Of a DNA stretch of 64,000 bases, positions 1 through 11,177 are shown piece after piece. The position numbers were made by a program, and so were the translations under genes. The stretch spans positions 120,873,722 to 120,937,721 of the forward strand of contig NC_041401.2 of NCBI RefSeq assembly GCF_900747795.2, in the 5' to 3' direction. How positions within the stretch are numbered: position 1 is the first letter of the stretch; each line of letters opens with the position of its first letter. Source of the stretch: Erpetoichthys calabaricus (lineage: Eukaryota; Chordata; Cladistia; Polypteriformes; Polypteridae). The notes under the pieces were generated by a model, which worked only from the letters and a program-made list of their open reading frames with translations, made no database searches and had not been told where the DNA came from.

Positions 1-870
1 TCAGCGTGCACAAGATCGCAAGAGTCGACGTGATAGGGTGCAGGTGTGTGCCCGAGAGTGATTGTGGGTGAAAAGAGATAGGTGGGCAATCGGTGTGTAG
101 CATTCAAGAGTGCAGAAGCCCAAGTACATGGCTGTGCCACCTGCCCGCCCTCTTGCTGCACCTTACCTGTTTTTTGCTGGCTGCCGATGCCGCCGTCCTG
201 GACAGTCTCTCAGGCACCGTTGGCTGTTCTGGGCGCTTTTGAAGGGCGCAGTCACGGGACAAGGCGTGAGAGTGGTCGGCGGCTCTAGTCTAGCAGCACC
301 CCGGTTCCTCTCGCCTGAAGCTCGGCTCCCGCTTAGCCGCACCGCCCCGTGTCTGTGATGCCGAGACAGCTGAAGGCAGGAGGCAGCGGCGGTGCTCCGC
401 AGGTGCTGGCGACCGCTCGTGCGGCTGCGATGTGTGTGTGTGTGCGTGCGTGTGTGTGTGCGCAGACACTCGCAGAGACACTTTGATCAGAAGCGTGTCT
501 CCAACAGCTAAACTGCATCACCCTTTGTGATCTCACTGCAGCAACGGCTTCAGCCGCTGCCGATCACGCGTATTGAATCCACCCGATTGCGCACCCAAAA
601 ACCCGCGACCTCCCTTCCTATAGACATCGGCTTTATGTGCGTCTTCTTCAAGTAATTCAACATGCGAATGCCATTCCAAATACATGTCTAGTCTCTTTCA
701 GTAATGCGGTTTAAATGATGCATCACAAAGAATAGATAAGCGCCTTGAAAGAGGTCTCTAGTGCCTCAGCTTCAAGTTCGGGGATGAAGAAATCTCTAAG
801 GGTGGCGGGGAACAAGAACTGGACGGGAGACAGCATCGACACAACCACTGGCGAATGGAGCAGAGAAGAG
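1..870. promoter_or_regulatory. CpG-rich segment, possible promoter or first exon of an unseen gene
   Basis: This stretch has many CpG dinucleotides and is clearly more GC-rich than the next 30 kb, which are AT-rich and CpG-poor. In vertebrates such a contrast often marks a CpG island at a gene start. The short open frames inside show no recognisable protein family and overlap each other on both strands, so I do not call a coding exon. A TG/CG-rich dinucleotide tract lies at 430-462. The gene it would serve could lie to the left of the window or start here on either strand; I cannot tell which. Confidence 0.4.
430..462. repeat. (TG)n tract with CG interruptions
   Basis: An alternating purine-pyrimidine tract of about 33 bp, mostly TG with a few CG steps. 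It lies within the CpG-rich segment. Confidence 0.85.
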
Positions 871-1994
871 TGAAGTTAATGACATTCACTGCACCTTTAG
901 TGCTATTCGGGATCGCGGGAGCGGAGCCTTTTATGGCAGCATTTGAGGCAAAGCAGGAGCCGATCCGGAACGGAAGGTCGGTTCATTGCAGGGTTCACTC
1001 ACGCACTCGCCTGTACTCTGTTAGAGCGCTCATTAGGAGCATTCACATTTTACATTATTTACAGAGGCTATTTTTAACCATATTTTTTTATTATTATTTA
1101 GCAGCCAAACCCAGTGGTCCACCATTCATTCAAGGAACAGTATGTTACAGTGCAGGACAGACTTTAAGGCAGAGATGCTCTTTTCAGCAGCCCCATGGAT
1201 GACAATCATATAATGCAGCATTCTTTAACCGTTACTGCATTCATGCTACGGAAGTCACCTGGTATCTGGGCCTTTCGAAATCTTAGTGCAGATGAGGTGT
1301 TCATTTGAGCTGCTACATATTAAATAATTTTCAGCTACTTTCTCTATATACAATCTTTGTCCAAAACAACTGCTCAATTCCCTTGTCTTCCTTGTTTATT
1401 TCTTTATCCCTGAAGCGTTGCAGGCTAGTTCTGATGAGGATAGCGGTGGTCTTTTGAGATTCTAAGCACAAACGTAAAGGAATTTATCCCTAGATGATCT
1501 CAGAGGATGAGGTATCTTTCAATTAGAATTTCAGATGAGGAATGGAATTCAGCCACCCATAACATGCATCTTCTTCAGTCTGGGTAAAGTGTGACATAAT
1601 TAAGCTAAAAACAGCACACTGTAAACACACATCCCATTTAAAGTTGTCTAAAATGAATCAGAGACTAGATCCAAACTTTGAAACACGTCATGAAGGGCCT
1701 ACATGGACTAGGTCATGTGTTGTGGGAATACTTTATTTTCCGACTGTTTTGGGTTGAAATATTTTCATATCTCTCAGACAACCTTGGATCACAAACACAC
1801 TTGGAGTACCACCTGAAGGCAAATGAAACATCTATTGTGATGTCGTAAACTACTCTGCTGGCAGAAATACAAATGTTCATTTTGGTTAACGAAAATAATC
1901 CACCCCCCCCCCCCCCCCATATCTCAATGGGAAAGTAATGTCCTAATTTATCTTAAACCTAAAAAAATGTAATTCTCTCTGCGATGAACAGTTC
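871..1994. other. Intergenic, nothing recognised
   Basis: AT-rich sequence with no recognisable coding exon or repeat family. A 16-base run of C lies at 1903-1918. Confidence 0.5.
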
Positions 1995-2240
1995 AAGATT
2001 TTTTTAGAATTTGGCAAGAATTAATTAATTCTATTCTAAAAACAGTATGATGGTCTCTGTTAAATCTTTTCCATTCTCATAATATACATAAGGAGGGCCG
2101 GGCTCTCCACATTCTGGTTGAATGTTCATCTTGATTGATTTATTTTTTGGAACACAATGTTTGTATTACTGTGCTGATTGTATCTTTGACTGACCTGTAC
2201 TTAAAAATTTGTGTTTTGTTTTCTTAATTAAAAAAAAAAA
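1995..2240 (+). mobile_element. Possible 3' end of an L1-like LINE
   Basis: The + strand conceptually reads through peptides resembling the variable C-terminal end of fish L1/Tx1-type reverse transcriptases. It then runs into a T-rich stretch and an A-run at about 2229-2240. There is no diagnostic motif, so this is a weak call resting on style and on the terminal A-run. Confidence 0.25.
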
Positions 2241-2749
2241 TACAGAGGAATAAGAGCAATCTCTTAATTTTGTGTCAGCGGAGCCGGGCCACTGAAAATT
2301 GCAGTGAAGAGTGAAACACAGAATAAGACAGGAAAACAAAAGCATTTAATTAAAGAAAATGCAAATCGCTGGTGCATGGCGTGTGCAGTAGACCTGCCCA
2401 GCTGCACAGCCTCGGCGGTATTATTGTGTGTGTACAGCATGATGTGTGAGAGGGGTATACGGCATTCACTAGGTAGTCTGTGCTGTATGTGTGTGTCTGA
2501 GTTAGCCCTGTACAGCTGCCCTTTACTATTGTCTCTTCTTTTCAATGTGTGTGTTGGGACACAGCCTGCTGCGCTTCACCTCCAGGTGCTGTTCAATGCA
2601 GATGTGAGTGAGTGCCCATAGAACACTGAATGGCCAGGGTGTGCTTAAAAGATTCTGTGTTCACTGTAAACGTTTATATCTAGCTATTCATTTAGACAGA
2701 TGTTAAAGTTTAACTCACCTAGCCTCACTATAGTCTCACATCTCCTAAC

Positions 2750-3270
2750 CAGTGGCAGATTTAGGTATGGGTGACATGGGCAGCCAGCCAATGTGGCATC
2801 TTGCCATTGCCAGAATGCCCAAACCAAAATATATATAAAAAAAGGAATCGTTAATTAAATGGCGTGCACATTACAAGGTATGTATATACACAGACTGGCA
2901 ACACTTTTTGTTGCTGAGGGGGCATATGCTCTGGACACCGAGAAGTACCCCTCCACCCTTGGTCCTTGAAGTACTACTGTTTGCATGCCGTCACCCACAG
3001 GGGCTCTGTTTTTGAAGGCAAAGGGGTGTACACTCCGTAAATTTTGTGGTATGTACACAGAGGGGCCCCATTTATGTTGTTGAAGGGGCACAAACTCCAG
3101 ACACCAAGAGTGACCACCCTCACTCATCTAAGTCTAATAGTACAGATTGTCCACTATGGACACCAAGGTGCACCATCTGTTCCATCCCCACCCAGCCCTC
3201 CAAATGGGATTCGACCAGCACTGCTCCTAACCAACAGCGGAACAGGACCATGGACCAATAATCTAACTCC
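2750..3270. mobile_element. hAT-like terminus and degenerate internal repeats
   Basis: The segment opens with CAGTGGCAGATTTAGG, which resembles the CAGTGGCG-type terminal repeats of vertebrate hAT elements. I could not find the partner end. Within it, related phrases recur at about 2895, 2992 and 3056 (a TTTTTGTTG-like word, then GGGGCA, then CTCC-GACACC), suggesting a decayed tandem duplication of roughly 80-90 bp. Function unknown. Confidence 0.3.
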
Positions 3271-3789
3271 AGTTTATTTAGTTTGGTTCAGTTTTATCTT
3301 TATGATATGGATTAGATATAAGTTACTGTAATCTATGAATTCACTTGATTTACTATCATTTACAAAGCTTTAGTTTATATACCCCTAAAAAGTGATACAA
3401 CTATGGCTGATAGTTGCCTTTTATATGTAACCTCAGAGGTTAGGTGCTATTTAACTAGTGCGTGTGTTATTATGAAACCTCAGGGTCTAAGTAGCTATCT
3501 TAGCGTGTCTTACATAAATAATATCAGAGGCTAAGCATCAACTCTTAACATGTGTTTCAGAATAAAACCTCAGTGGCCAGACTGCTTAACTCCACATGTG
3601 TTGCATTTAATTCAAAGCCTAACTATTAAAGAATACTCACCGAGCAGAAATACGGAGACTGCAAACCTCAGAGGTTGATTTCTGTTTTGTGTACACAGTA
3701 AGATATTAAATCCCAGCAGATTCCTCCCTGGCTGGGGTTCAACTTTTTGTTTCAATTTTAAGTTGCTAAGGTTAAAGTTATTGTCTTTT
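3271..3789. other. Intergenic, nothing recognised
   Basis: AT-rich sequence without a recognisable exon. The phrase CCTCAG followed by G/T-rich sequence recurs near 3432, 3478, 3568 and 3666 and may be a very diverged short repeat. Confidence 0.4.
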
Positions 3790-4140
3790 TTATTTCTTTG
3801 GCTATGCTCTATGTTCCATGTGTTTTGTGGTTGGTCCCTCAAGAGGTGGGGCCACATGCCAATCACAGCTATGAACTGACTTTCATCCTATAAATCCTGA
3901 GGGTCGTCCACAGTTCCTGGCTGCACATTTCAAATGCACAAGGGACTTTATGAATGTTACTTGTGTGTTTGCTGGGCTTTACTATTTGATTCATTGGACT
4001 TTTTTTTTTTAATTCACCTTCGCATTGTGACTTTGTTTGCTTTCAATTGCACTTGCTGGCCAATCCATTTCACCTTGTGTACTTTATGGAACTTCACGTA
4101 CTAAAAGAGCATTTCTGTGATAATAAATCTTTTATTTTAT
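3790..4140 (+). mobile_element. Candidate solo LTR or promoter-like repeat (weak)
   Basis: A TATA-like CTATAAATCC lies at about 3888, and AATAAA signals lie near 4121, spaced as in a long terminal repeat (promoter, then polyadenylation signal). I see no internal retrovirus-like coding next to it and could not define target duplications. This is offered only as a possible old solo LTR. Confidence 0.22.
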
Positions 4141-4404
4141 AAAGATTTTATGTGGCCCTTTTTGTATCTAGCCGGGGTTATTGACGGAATTTCCCCTTCT
4201 AGTGGGCATTTTTGCAAATGTTCTTGGAACATTTTCTTTAGCGCTTTGGGATTCTCAATCATAGCAAAAGGGCTGTACTTTTTAAACATTAATTTCAATG
4301 ATTGCAGGCAGATAACTAATACAATAATTGAGAATTTATTAATAGTATTTATGTTCATTAAAATTATGAAATAAAGTTTAAAAATGGCAAAATAATAAAC
4401 AAGA

Positions 4405-4530
4405 AACAAGAAACTTCATATTAACATCTGCATGAATACCTAGACATAAGATTTCCGAGCAGAATATTGCCCATATTGCCTCCACTGGCTGGTCTTCTTC
4501 CCATAATGCATCCTGATGCTATCTCTAGCT
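4405..4530 (-). mobile_element. Tc1-like transposon fragment
   Basis: Read on the minus strand this matches the middle of a common fish Tc1-like transposase gene, the part around the GGSVMLW motif and the upstream linker. The same stretch is recognisable in the related copies at 5025-7345 and 49061-49954. No termini are present, so it is an isolated internal fragment. Confidence 0.5.
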
Positions 4531-4740
4531 GTACTGAAGTAGGGAGTACATGGTACTAAATCTGATGTTTTGAGATGTCTGCTTGTTGCTTCATGGTTAG
4601 AGGGCACATTTAACAAAAAAGAGAAAACCGATTTTTGTTATCTTGCTAAAGTGACCTAAACGTCTTGGATCCTGGAATAAACATAAAAACTTTAATCACC
4701 AGTCCAAGTACACCGCCCTGGGTATTTATGTGAATGAGAC

Positions 4741-5010
4741 ATTCACTTCAGATGTCTTTCTTTATGTGAGAGAGAAGGTTTGCAAGTGCACTGTGTGCAT
4801 GTGAATGAAAAGCTTGCTGCTTGTTACCTTTAGGTCCACACTGCCTTTACGTATGTGCATGAGCGGAAAGGCCTGCTGAGCTTCACATCCAGGTACCTTG
4901 ATCAACTTCAATCTGTGCATGTGCAAGAGAAAGCCTGCTGTATGTAGCATACAAGTAGACTGAGCTTTGTGTATGTGAATGAGTGGCCTGCTTCCCTTCA
5001 CCGACAGACA
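4741..5010. repeat. Degenerate ~60-bp minisatellite, about four units
   Basis: Four consecutive units of almost exactly 60 bp begin near 4793, 4853, 4914 and 4970. Each starts with a form of TGTGCATGTGAATGAG, followed by GCCTGCTG, a TTCAC-like word and an AGGTA/AAGTA word. Units differ from each other at many positions. Single related words occur at 2570-2620 and 8288-8326. Confidence 0.7.
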
Positions 5011-5507
5011 TACTGTTCTATGTACACTGATGAACCAAAACATTATGACGACTTGCCTAAAATGTTGCTCCTTCGTGTGCCAAATATTAAACAACTCTTA
5101 CTCACCAACACATGGACTCTACAAGACCTCTGAAGGAGTACTGTCTATGGTATCCGGCATCGATATCCATAGAGTCTCCTGTAAGCTGCAAGGTGGAGCT
5201 TCCATAGATCAGCCTAGTGGCGTAAATAGCTTGCTGAAGGCCCCTGTGCAGCGCCCTGAGGTGGCCCCCTCCTGTCTAGCATAACTCTTAGTAATTTATT
5301 CGCAACTACATCCTAGGGGCCAGCTGGGCAGTGGTGTTTGCGACCGCGTCACTATCAGATCACACACTGGTGACAAATAAACCAGCTTTCTAAATGAAAT
5401 TTGTAATAACTTTTTAAATTGCTTTATTACAGCCACTGTAAGTTAGCAAACATAAAATAAATTGTGGGAATGGAATGTGGGAGGTGTGGGTAGTAGTAGT
5501 AGTACAT

Positions 5508-5879
5508 CCATCCATCCATCCATCCATTATCCAACCCGCTGAATCTGAACACAGGGTCATGGGGGTCTGCTGGAGCCAATCCCAGCCAACACAGGGCACA
5601 AGACAGGAAACAATCCTGGGCAGGGTGCCAACCCACCGCAGGACACACACAAACACACCCACACATCAAGCACACACTAGGGCCAATTTAGAATCGCCAA
5701 TCCACCTAACCCGCATGTCTTTGGAATGTGGGAGGAAACTGGAGCGCCCGGAGGAAACCCACACAGACACGGGGAGAACATGCAAACTCCACGCAGGGAG
5801 GACCCGGGAATCGAACCCAGGTCCCCAAATCTCCCAACTGCGAGGCAGCAGCGCTACCCACTGCGCCACCGTGCCGCCC
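5508..5879 (-). mobile_element. tRNA-derived SINE, V-SINE-like core, full length
   Basis: Read on the minus strand it begins GGGCGGCACGGTGGCGCAG, a tRNA-like A-box region, with a perfect B box GGTTCGATTCC at 5807-5817. A conserved central part follows (the TTTGCATGTTCTCCCC and GTGGGTTTCCTCC region), then a tail ending in (GGAT)n. The flanks repeat AGTACAT at 5501-5507 and 5880-5886, a target duplication. Pol III would transcribe such an element. The central domain resembles that of the V-SINE superfamily (shark HE1 and others); this family assignment is from memory. Confidence 0.8.
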
Positions 5880-6259
5880 AGTACATACATCTATGTAAAA
5901 TATTGAAAAATTACTTTTCCAAGACAACTTTGTGAAAGAAGATGATTAAAATATAATATAAGCTACAAACTAGAAACTGTTCTGTGCTGTAAAATCAAGC
6001 AATTTCAATTTGTAACAAATTAAAACGACAACATCAGTTGACAGGATATTACTACACAATTGACCTGTTTTACACAAGTTCTGACAAAATGGACACCATA
6101 AAGCGCTCACAAATCTTCACGGTAGGGACACTAATGCACAGTAGGCCATACTAAGGTACACAATAAAACAGATTACAGATTTGTTAAACTGTTAATGCTT
6201 ACAAAAATGGAACTGACTGACAAGTCACAAAACATATTACTTCTAATATCACTAGTACC

Positions 6260-6733
6260 TTAAAATACTCGCTTGTGTGCCTTCTGTTGCGCAAAAGTCT
6301 CAACAATGTTTGACACGTCAAGTTGTCTGGCACACTCATTTTCGATTCAGTGTACAGCCAAGCCACTAAGTCTGTCTTGCGACGTGGTGCTTCTGAGGTC
6401 ATTTTTGATGAGTTTCAACCTGGAGGACGATCGTTCACTCGCAGCAGCAGTCACTGGTATAGTCAGCAGTAACATGTAAGCCGTGCAAATGCCACTGAAA
6501 GTAGACAACAGTGCATAGTGATCTATCAGCAACAGTTCAGCTACTCTGAAAACAGTCAAATTGGTTGACAGGATAGATTGAAAACATGCACGAAATGACA
6601 ACAATTGAGTGCAAAACGGCGGTGAAATTTTGGTGCTATAGCGTTCAACGAGAAGATTGGCAGCAGCATACAATTCGCTGTCAGCCATTGAGGTCAGAGT
6701 TGATGGTAACAAGACATTGAACGTTGAAGTCAC
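6260..6733 (-). pseudogene. hAT transposase C-terminal dimerisation domain (relic)
   Basis: The minus strand has an open stretch of 128 codons ending at 6347. It carries the hAT C-terminal signature: LLLTIPVTAAASERSSSRLKLIK, with the conserved P-V-T/SER pattern, then RSTTSQDRLSGLAV. After one in-frame TGA the same frame continues with IENECARQLDVSN and stops at 6260, matching the usual family ending. This is the hydrophobic dimerisation region of hAT transposases of the zinc-finger-MYM/DUF4371-associated type. The DNA-binding BED finger and most of the catalytic core are absent. The domain may owe its good preservation to relative youth; there is no sign of host use. Confidence 0.72.
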
Positions 6734-7345
6734 TGCATTGAGACTGTGAAACCGCTGTTTTAGTTAAGTTATTAATAATTTTAAAAAATCTATATGGCCC
6801 CAAGTGGGCCCCCCAATCTCATAGGCCCTTGTGCGTTGCACAATCTGCACAATCCATTGCTACACCAGTGGATCGGCTTTGTTGTTCCAACACGTCCCAC
6901 AGATGCTCAGGTGAATTGAGATCTGCAGATTTTGGAATTTCAGGGCAACACCTTGAACTCTTTGTTATATTTCTAAAACTATTCATAAACAATTAATGAA
7001 ATTCTCACAGTGTGTCAGTGAAGGGAATACTGTTGCCATGAAAGGGGGCACTTGGTATGCAACAATATTTAGGTAGGTGGTACACAAGGTTTATCACAAT
7101 CACACTACCTCCCCTGTTTTGTCTTCTTCCCACATTGTATCCTGATGCTATCTCTTCCCCAGGTAAACAACACACACATACGCATGATTGCTTCCATGTT
7201 GTTGCAGAAAATGAAATTTACCAGATCAGGCAATCTTCTTCCATTGATCCAAGATCCAATTCCGATGCTTGTGGGCTCTGTAATAGGCATGACGTTGGAC
7301 ATTGACTAGCCTGCAGTTATGCTAAGCCCAAATAAAGACACCCAC

Positions 7346-7919
7346 AGGCCCCTGGGTGTATCAATGAACAGAGCTCCTTAACAGAGAGTTAATCTACACT
7401 CAGTCTTTTCATGCAGTGCAGTAATTCTCACTCTTGATTTTGACGTGCGGACACTTGAGTGTTTATATTCTCTCCCTTGTTGACTTCAGTGCATGGACAA
7501 TCAATCTAAATAAGGCACCATGAAAAATGATGGTAGTTTAGTTTCCCATACAGATTAAGATGGAGAAATAGAGAGGTGTGACGCATGTTGATTAGCATAT
7601 GCAAGTAAGAAGATCACTGTGTAGAACATGACAGTAATGCTCCTCTAATCCTAGTTTGCTATTATGGCTAAAGAGCATTCACTGATTACTGGCAACTACA
7701 TCAATGCTACAGGCTGGCCAGTCTTAGGACCTACTGACTGAGAAGGCCAGGCTTTCTTCATCCTAAGACCCATTGTTCAGTGTTTTTGTGTTTGTGAAAG
7801 AAGGTCTGCAGCACATTATCCTTCCGTGTAATTTCCTCCGGGGGGCAAGTCCCATCATTTCTTTCTAAAAGTGTAATTTCATTCGTCACAGGCATAATCA
7901 GTAGCAGAAATAGTAATCA
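7346..7919. other. Intergenic, nothing recognised
   Basis: No coding exon, terminal repeat or simple repeat that I can assign. Confidence 0.4.
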
Positions 7920-8330
7920 TGCACCTGGCACATTGTAATGACACTCTTGTACTCCGAATCAGTCTTCAAATTCTGCCCGCAGCCACAGGGATGAGGATGT
8001 CTGTTTACTTTCCAAAATCTCCAGGGGAGGCACCTTACCTTCCCAAAATATAAAAGCCAGGAAGGAGAACTGCACATTATGCTTTGGCAGATTTGTTGCT
8101 TTACTTGTCAGCCAGCTTTTAAAATTAAAGACTTCACCTTAAGCTATAGTTTTTAGGCTTATCGGATTTTTATTATCACGTATACTGTGTGATTTTTACT
8201 TGCATGTGTTAATCTGGGCTCCTCTTCAGGTTCTGGGCCAACGGTTTATGGATTGCTGAGGTTCACCCCGAAGCCCCCCCTAAATCATGTGAATGTGAAT
8301 GAGCCACCCTGCTGCGTTTCACCTGTGGGG
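7920..8330 (+). mobile_element. Candidate LTR-like segment (weak)
   Basis: A TATA-like AAATATAAAAGCC lies at about 8047, and ATTAAAG lies about 80 bp downstream, a spacing seen in retroelement LTRs. There is no neighbouring gag or pol sequence. A single word related to the 60-bp minisatellite lies at 8288-8326. I treat the LTR reading as a guess. Confidence 0.2.
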
Positions 8331-9634
8331 AATGTGTGCCACTCCAGAACAATGTGCAGAATTGTTTAAAATAGTGAATTTGAGCTGTAATGGAGAGGAA
8401 TGCTAGGCAGGCACTTCTCAAGTCCCATCAGTGGCGTAGGCGGATTTTTTTTTTTTTTAACCGTCCTTGTCTTCTCTTCGTGAGGTGAGACCTATGGTTG
8501 CTGCTACATTTCCCCTGATTACAGGAAGCTCTTGAGAGCCTGATGAGAAGCTGACGGATAATTGCAATACATTAGTGATTTGGGCAGCGTCTTACAATAG
8601 CTGTGGGTGCCATAGGAACAAATCAGTTCACTAGCGGGCTCATCCGGCACAATCATAGAATCTGCTGCCATACACGGCCCCCACCCTGATCTGCATGAGA
8701 ATTTGTCAAGATAGACCCCAAAAGGATTAGACAATTTTGCTGGAGAGGTGTGCAAGCTGATCATGTGCATCCCTTAACTCCTAGAAACAGGGTCAGGAAC
8801 CATTGCGGGTTCACTCCTCTTAGATGCAGCATCAGCAAGAGCTGATGTGTGTTTTAAATGCAAATGGCTACTCAGGCAGTGGAGACAGAGTGATGCAGAC
8901 AGGTCACACCAGAACCAAGAGTATGATAAGGGGACAGGAACAGCACAAAGGAAAAGGGAAGACTGTTGCTTCCCTACCACTCTTCCCAATGCCTTCTTTC
9001 TTTAAGGTCTTCCAGGCTGACTTTCTTGTACTAGTGCAACTGAAAGTTTACCGAATAAAGACTCCTTCTCTTTGCCCTCTTCTAGCTCCCAGTATTCATT
9101 TTGAACCTTACCTCCACTGTACTCAAAAACTTTGTCCCTCCTGGTCAATAACTGTCATAGTAGCTCAATCTCTGGTTTCAAACTGTCCTTGTGCACAAGT
9201 GCATATACCACAGCTCACATAGTGCCCAGTCACCCCAGGAGAGAAGGCAATAAAGAGCGATGAGACGCCTCTCAGAGAAGCTGTCCCTCCTGATTAGAGG
9301 AGGCTAAGTAGATCTGCAGCAAACCTCTGACAAGCAGAGAATGGGAATCGCTTGGCTGAATGACCTCGAGGGGAGACGAGACACAGCAGACACAATGTGA
9401 TGAGAGAGAGCAGCTCATGAAGGGGCACTCGGGTCATACTCAATTGACATGTATAGTACTAGGAATGGACGTGCTCTGAGAGAATATTACAAGCAAGGAT
9501 TCAGACATACAAAGACACAGCCAAGGGAACTGACCAAATAATACACCACTAGTTGTGCTATCCATCTAAGGTGGGTTGAAATCTAAGTAATCAGCGTAGA
9601 CCCCGGCATTAAATGTTTGCAATGCATGTGTCTC
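8331..9634. other. Intergenic with an isolated hAT-like end at 8431
   Basis: CAGTGGCGTAGGCGG at about 8431 looks like a hAT terminal repeat next to a T-run, but no partner end was found. The remainder shows no exon or repeat I recognise. An open frame of about 130 codons at 8824-9222 (+) has no family resemblance and is probably chance. Confidence 0.35.
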
Positions 9635-9700
9635 TTGTTGTGTGCCATTTGGTGTGGGATTCGTAAAAGCAGTGTTAATGTTTGTGAGGCTCCATCATCC
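9635..9700 (+). repeat. Dispersed repeat, related to 15772-15870
   Basis: The phrase GCCATTTGGTGTGGGATTCG, followed by TAAAAGCAGTG and TAATG-TGTGA, is closely matched at 15778-15840. A related end (TGTTGGAATGA then AATGCATTTTATT) occurs again at about 13170. The family is unknown to me. Confidence 0.5.
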
Positions 9701-11177
9701 TGGAATCCTGGATCAGGAAGCAAGGACTACGGTAACCACTGCCTGGAATATGTGTATCTAACGTGCATTCGCTAGCAAACAAAGTCGATGAACTACAGCT
9801 GCAAATACATACTAAAACGGACTTTTATTTTTTATCTGCTCTGTGCTTTAGTGAAATGTAACTGGATGATTCTATTCCCTACTCTGCATCGGACTTATCC
9901 GACTTCACGCATTACCGAACTTTGTAACAAAAGAAAGGACAGAGGAGTGAACTCCTAAATTAATCAAGGCTGGTGTAACGATGTGACAGTTCTTTTTAAA
10001 TCATGCTCACCCAACCTAGAATTGCTTATTATAAACCGTAAGCCATTTTATTTACCTCACGAATTTTCCTCAGTAACTCTAGCTAGTATTCACATTTGCC
10101 CTCATGCTAATGCTCTCGAAGTGCAATAACGACTTACTGATGTAATCACTGAGACTGAAAAAGACAACCCGGACTCTCATATTATTATTTTGGGTGATTT
10201 TAACCATGTCAGTTTTAACCTGGTCCTTCCTAAATATCAACAGTAAATAAAATGACCCTACCAGAAATGAAAATATTCTAGATCACTGCTTTGTAGCTAT
10301 TAAGGATGCTTATCAATGTCTTTTTCCGTGCCCCCATTGGTAATTCTGTCCATTCTATGATTCACTTTATTTCTGCTTACAAACAAAAGCTGAAAAATGT
10401 AAAGAAAGTAAAAAGAACAATTCAAAAGTGGACCAGCAAGGAGGAGCTTCAGGACTGCTTTGCCCATACAGACTGGAGTGCCTTCAAAATTGCCACCTCA
10501 AACATACACAAATACACTGATGCTGTAACTTCATGTATTCGTTTTTGTGAAGATGTTTGCAGTCCAACAAAAGTAATTGTGAAGTTTAGCAATGATAGCC
10601 TTGGTTCACCTCACAGGTTAGATGACTGCGCCAGGACAAAGAGTGTGCTTTCAGATCTGGCAATTGTGAGGAATACAGGAAAGCTAAGTATATCTTGAAG
10701 AAAGGGATCAAAGGAGGAAAATGAAAGTATTCAGATAAGCTGCAGGACCAACTGTCTGCAAATGACAGGGTGTCAGTCTGGAGAGGCCTTAAACAGGTCA
10801 CTAACTACAAGAAATAAACATCAAACAGTTTAGCTGACCCCAGTCTTGCTAATCAGTTAAATCAGTTTCATGGTCGAGTTGAAAGACAATGAGACATAAA
10901 TCCAACTGATCGTCTCACTGTTACGACTCTGCACTCCTCTTCTTCTCAGCTTTACCCTCCTGTCATCACTGCCAAAAATGTCTGCAGCTTATTCAAAAAG
11001 CAAAATACTAAAAAAAGATGTGGGCCCAGACTTTATTTCCCCTTCCACACTGAGGCACTGTAAAGACCAGATGTCTACAGTATTTACAGACGTTTTCAAC
11101 CAATCCCAAGATCTGTACAGTGTTCCTGCCTGCTTCAAGACCTCCACCATCATTCCAGTAGCACAAAAAAAATCATA

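Larger units (their letters stand above)
5215..6870 (-). mobile_element. hAT transposon copy with 8-bp target duplication, carrying a SINE
   Basis: The left end reads TAGTGGCGTAAATAGC and the right end reads ATTGCTACACCAGTG, an imperfect inverted pair of the CAGTGGCGTAG type. Both ends continue into matching GGCCC-rich subterminal sequence. The flanks GATCAGCC (5207-5214) and GATCGGCT (6871-6878) are a diverged 8-bp target duplication, the length hAT elements make. The minus strand still encodes the C-terminal dimerisation region of the transposase at 6260-6733. The rest of the transposase is gone. A SINE is inserted at 5508-5879. Confidence 0.7.
5025..7345 (-). mobile_element. Tc1-like transposon, split by a hAT insertion
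   Basis: The left end starts with CACTGATGAACC after TA, typical of one fish Tc1 family whose ends read CACTGATCAGCC. Sequence up to 5214 encodes, on the minus strand, the C-terminal part of the transposase. The coding sense resumes at 6871 exactly where it stopped, with the recognisable stretch around CATCCCACAGATGCTC at about 6888, and continues to about 7345 through the catalytic core. The N-terminal third and the right terminal repeat are not recognisable. The reading frame is heavily decayed, so the copy is dead. The 1.66-kb gap is the hAT element at 5215-6870. Confidence 0.7.

Noticed and set aside
855-1202. A 115-codon open frame starting MEQRRVKLMTF
   Set aside because: No family resemblance, no splice or promoter context that fits, and it runs into AT-rich low-complexity sequence; probably chance in the CpG-rich flank.
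5800-5879. tRNA-like A and B boxes
   Set aside because: They belong to the SINE head and do not form a full tRNA; no stand-alone tRNA gene is supported anywhere.
5475-5906. A 143-codon open frame across the SINE
   Set aside because: It is a translation of the SINE body; the same peptide text appears at the other SINE copies (17551 and 30497), as expected for a repeat and not a gene.
8824-9222. A 132-codon open frame (+)
   Set aside because: No motif or domain recognised, composition like non-coding DNA, and a similar-length open frame overlaps on the other strand.
10306-10698. A 130-codon open frame that might look like a gene
   Set aside because: It is the linker between the endonuclease and reverse transcriptase of the old LINE at 9700-13140.
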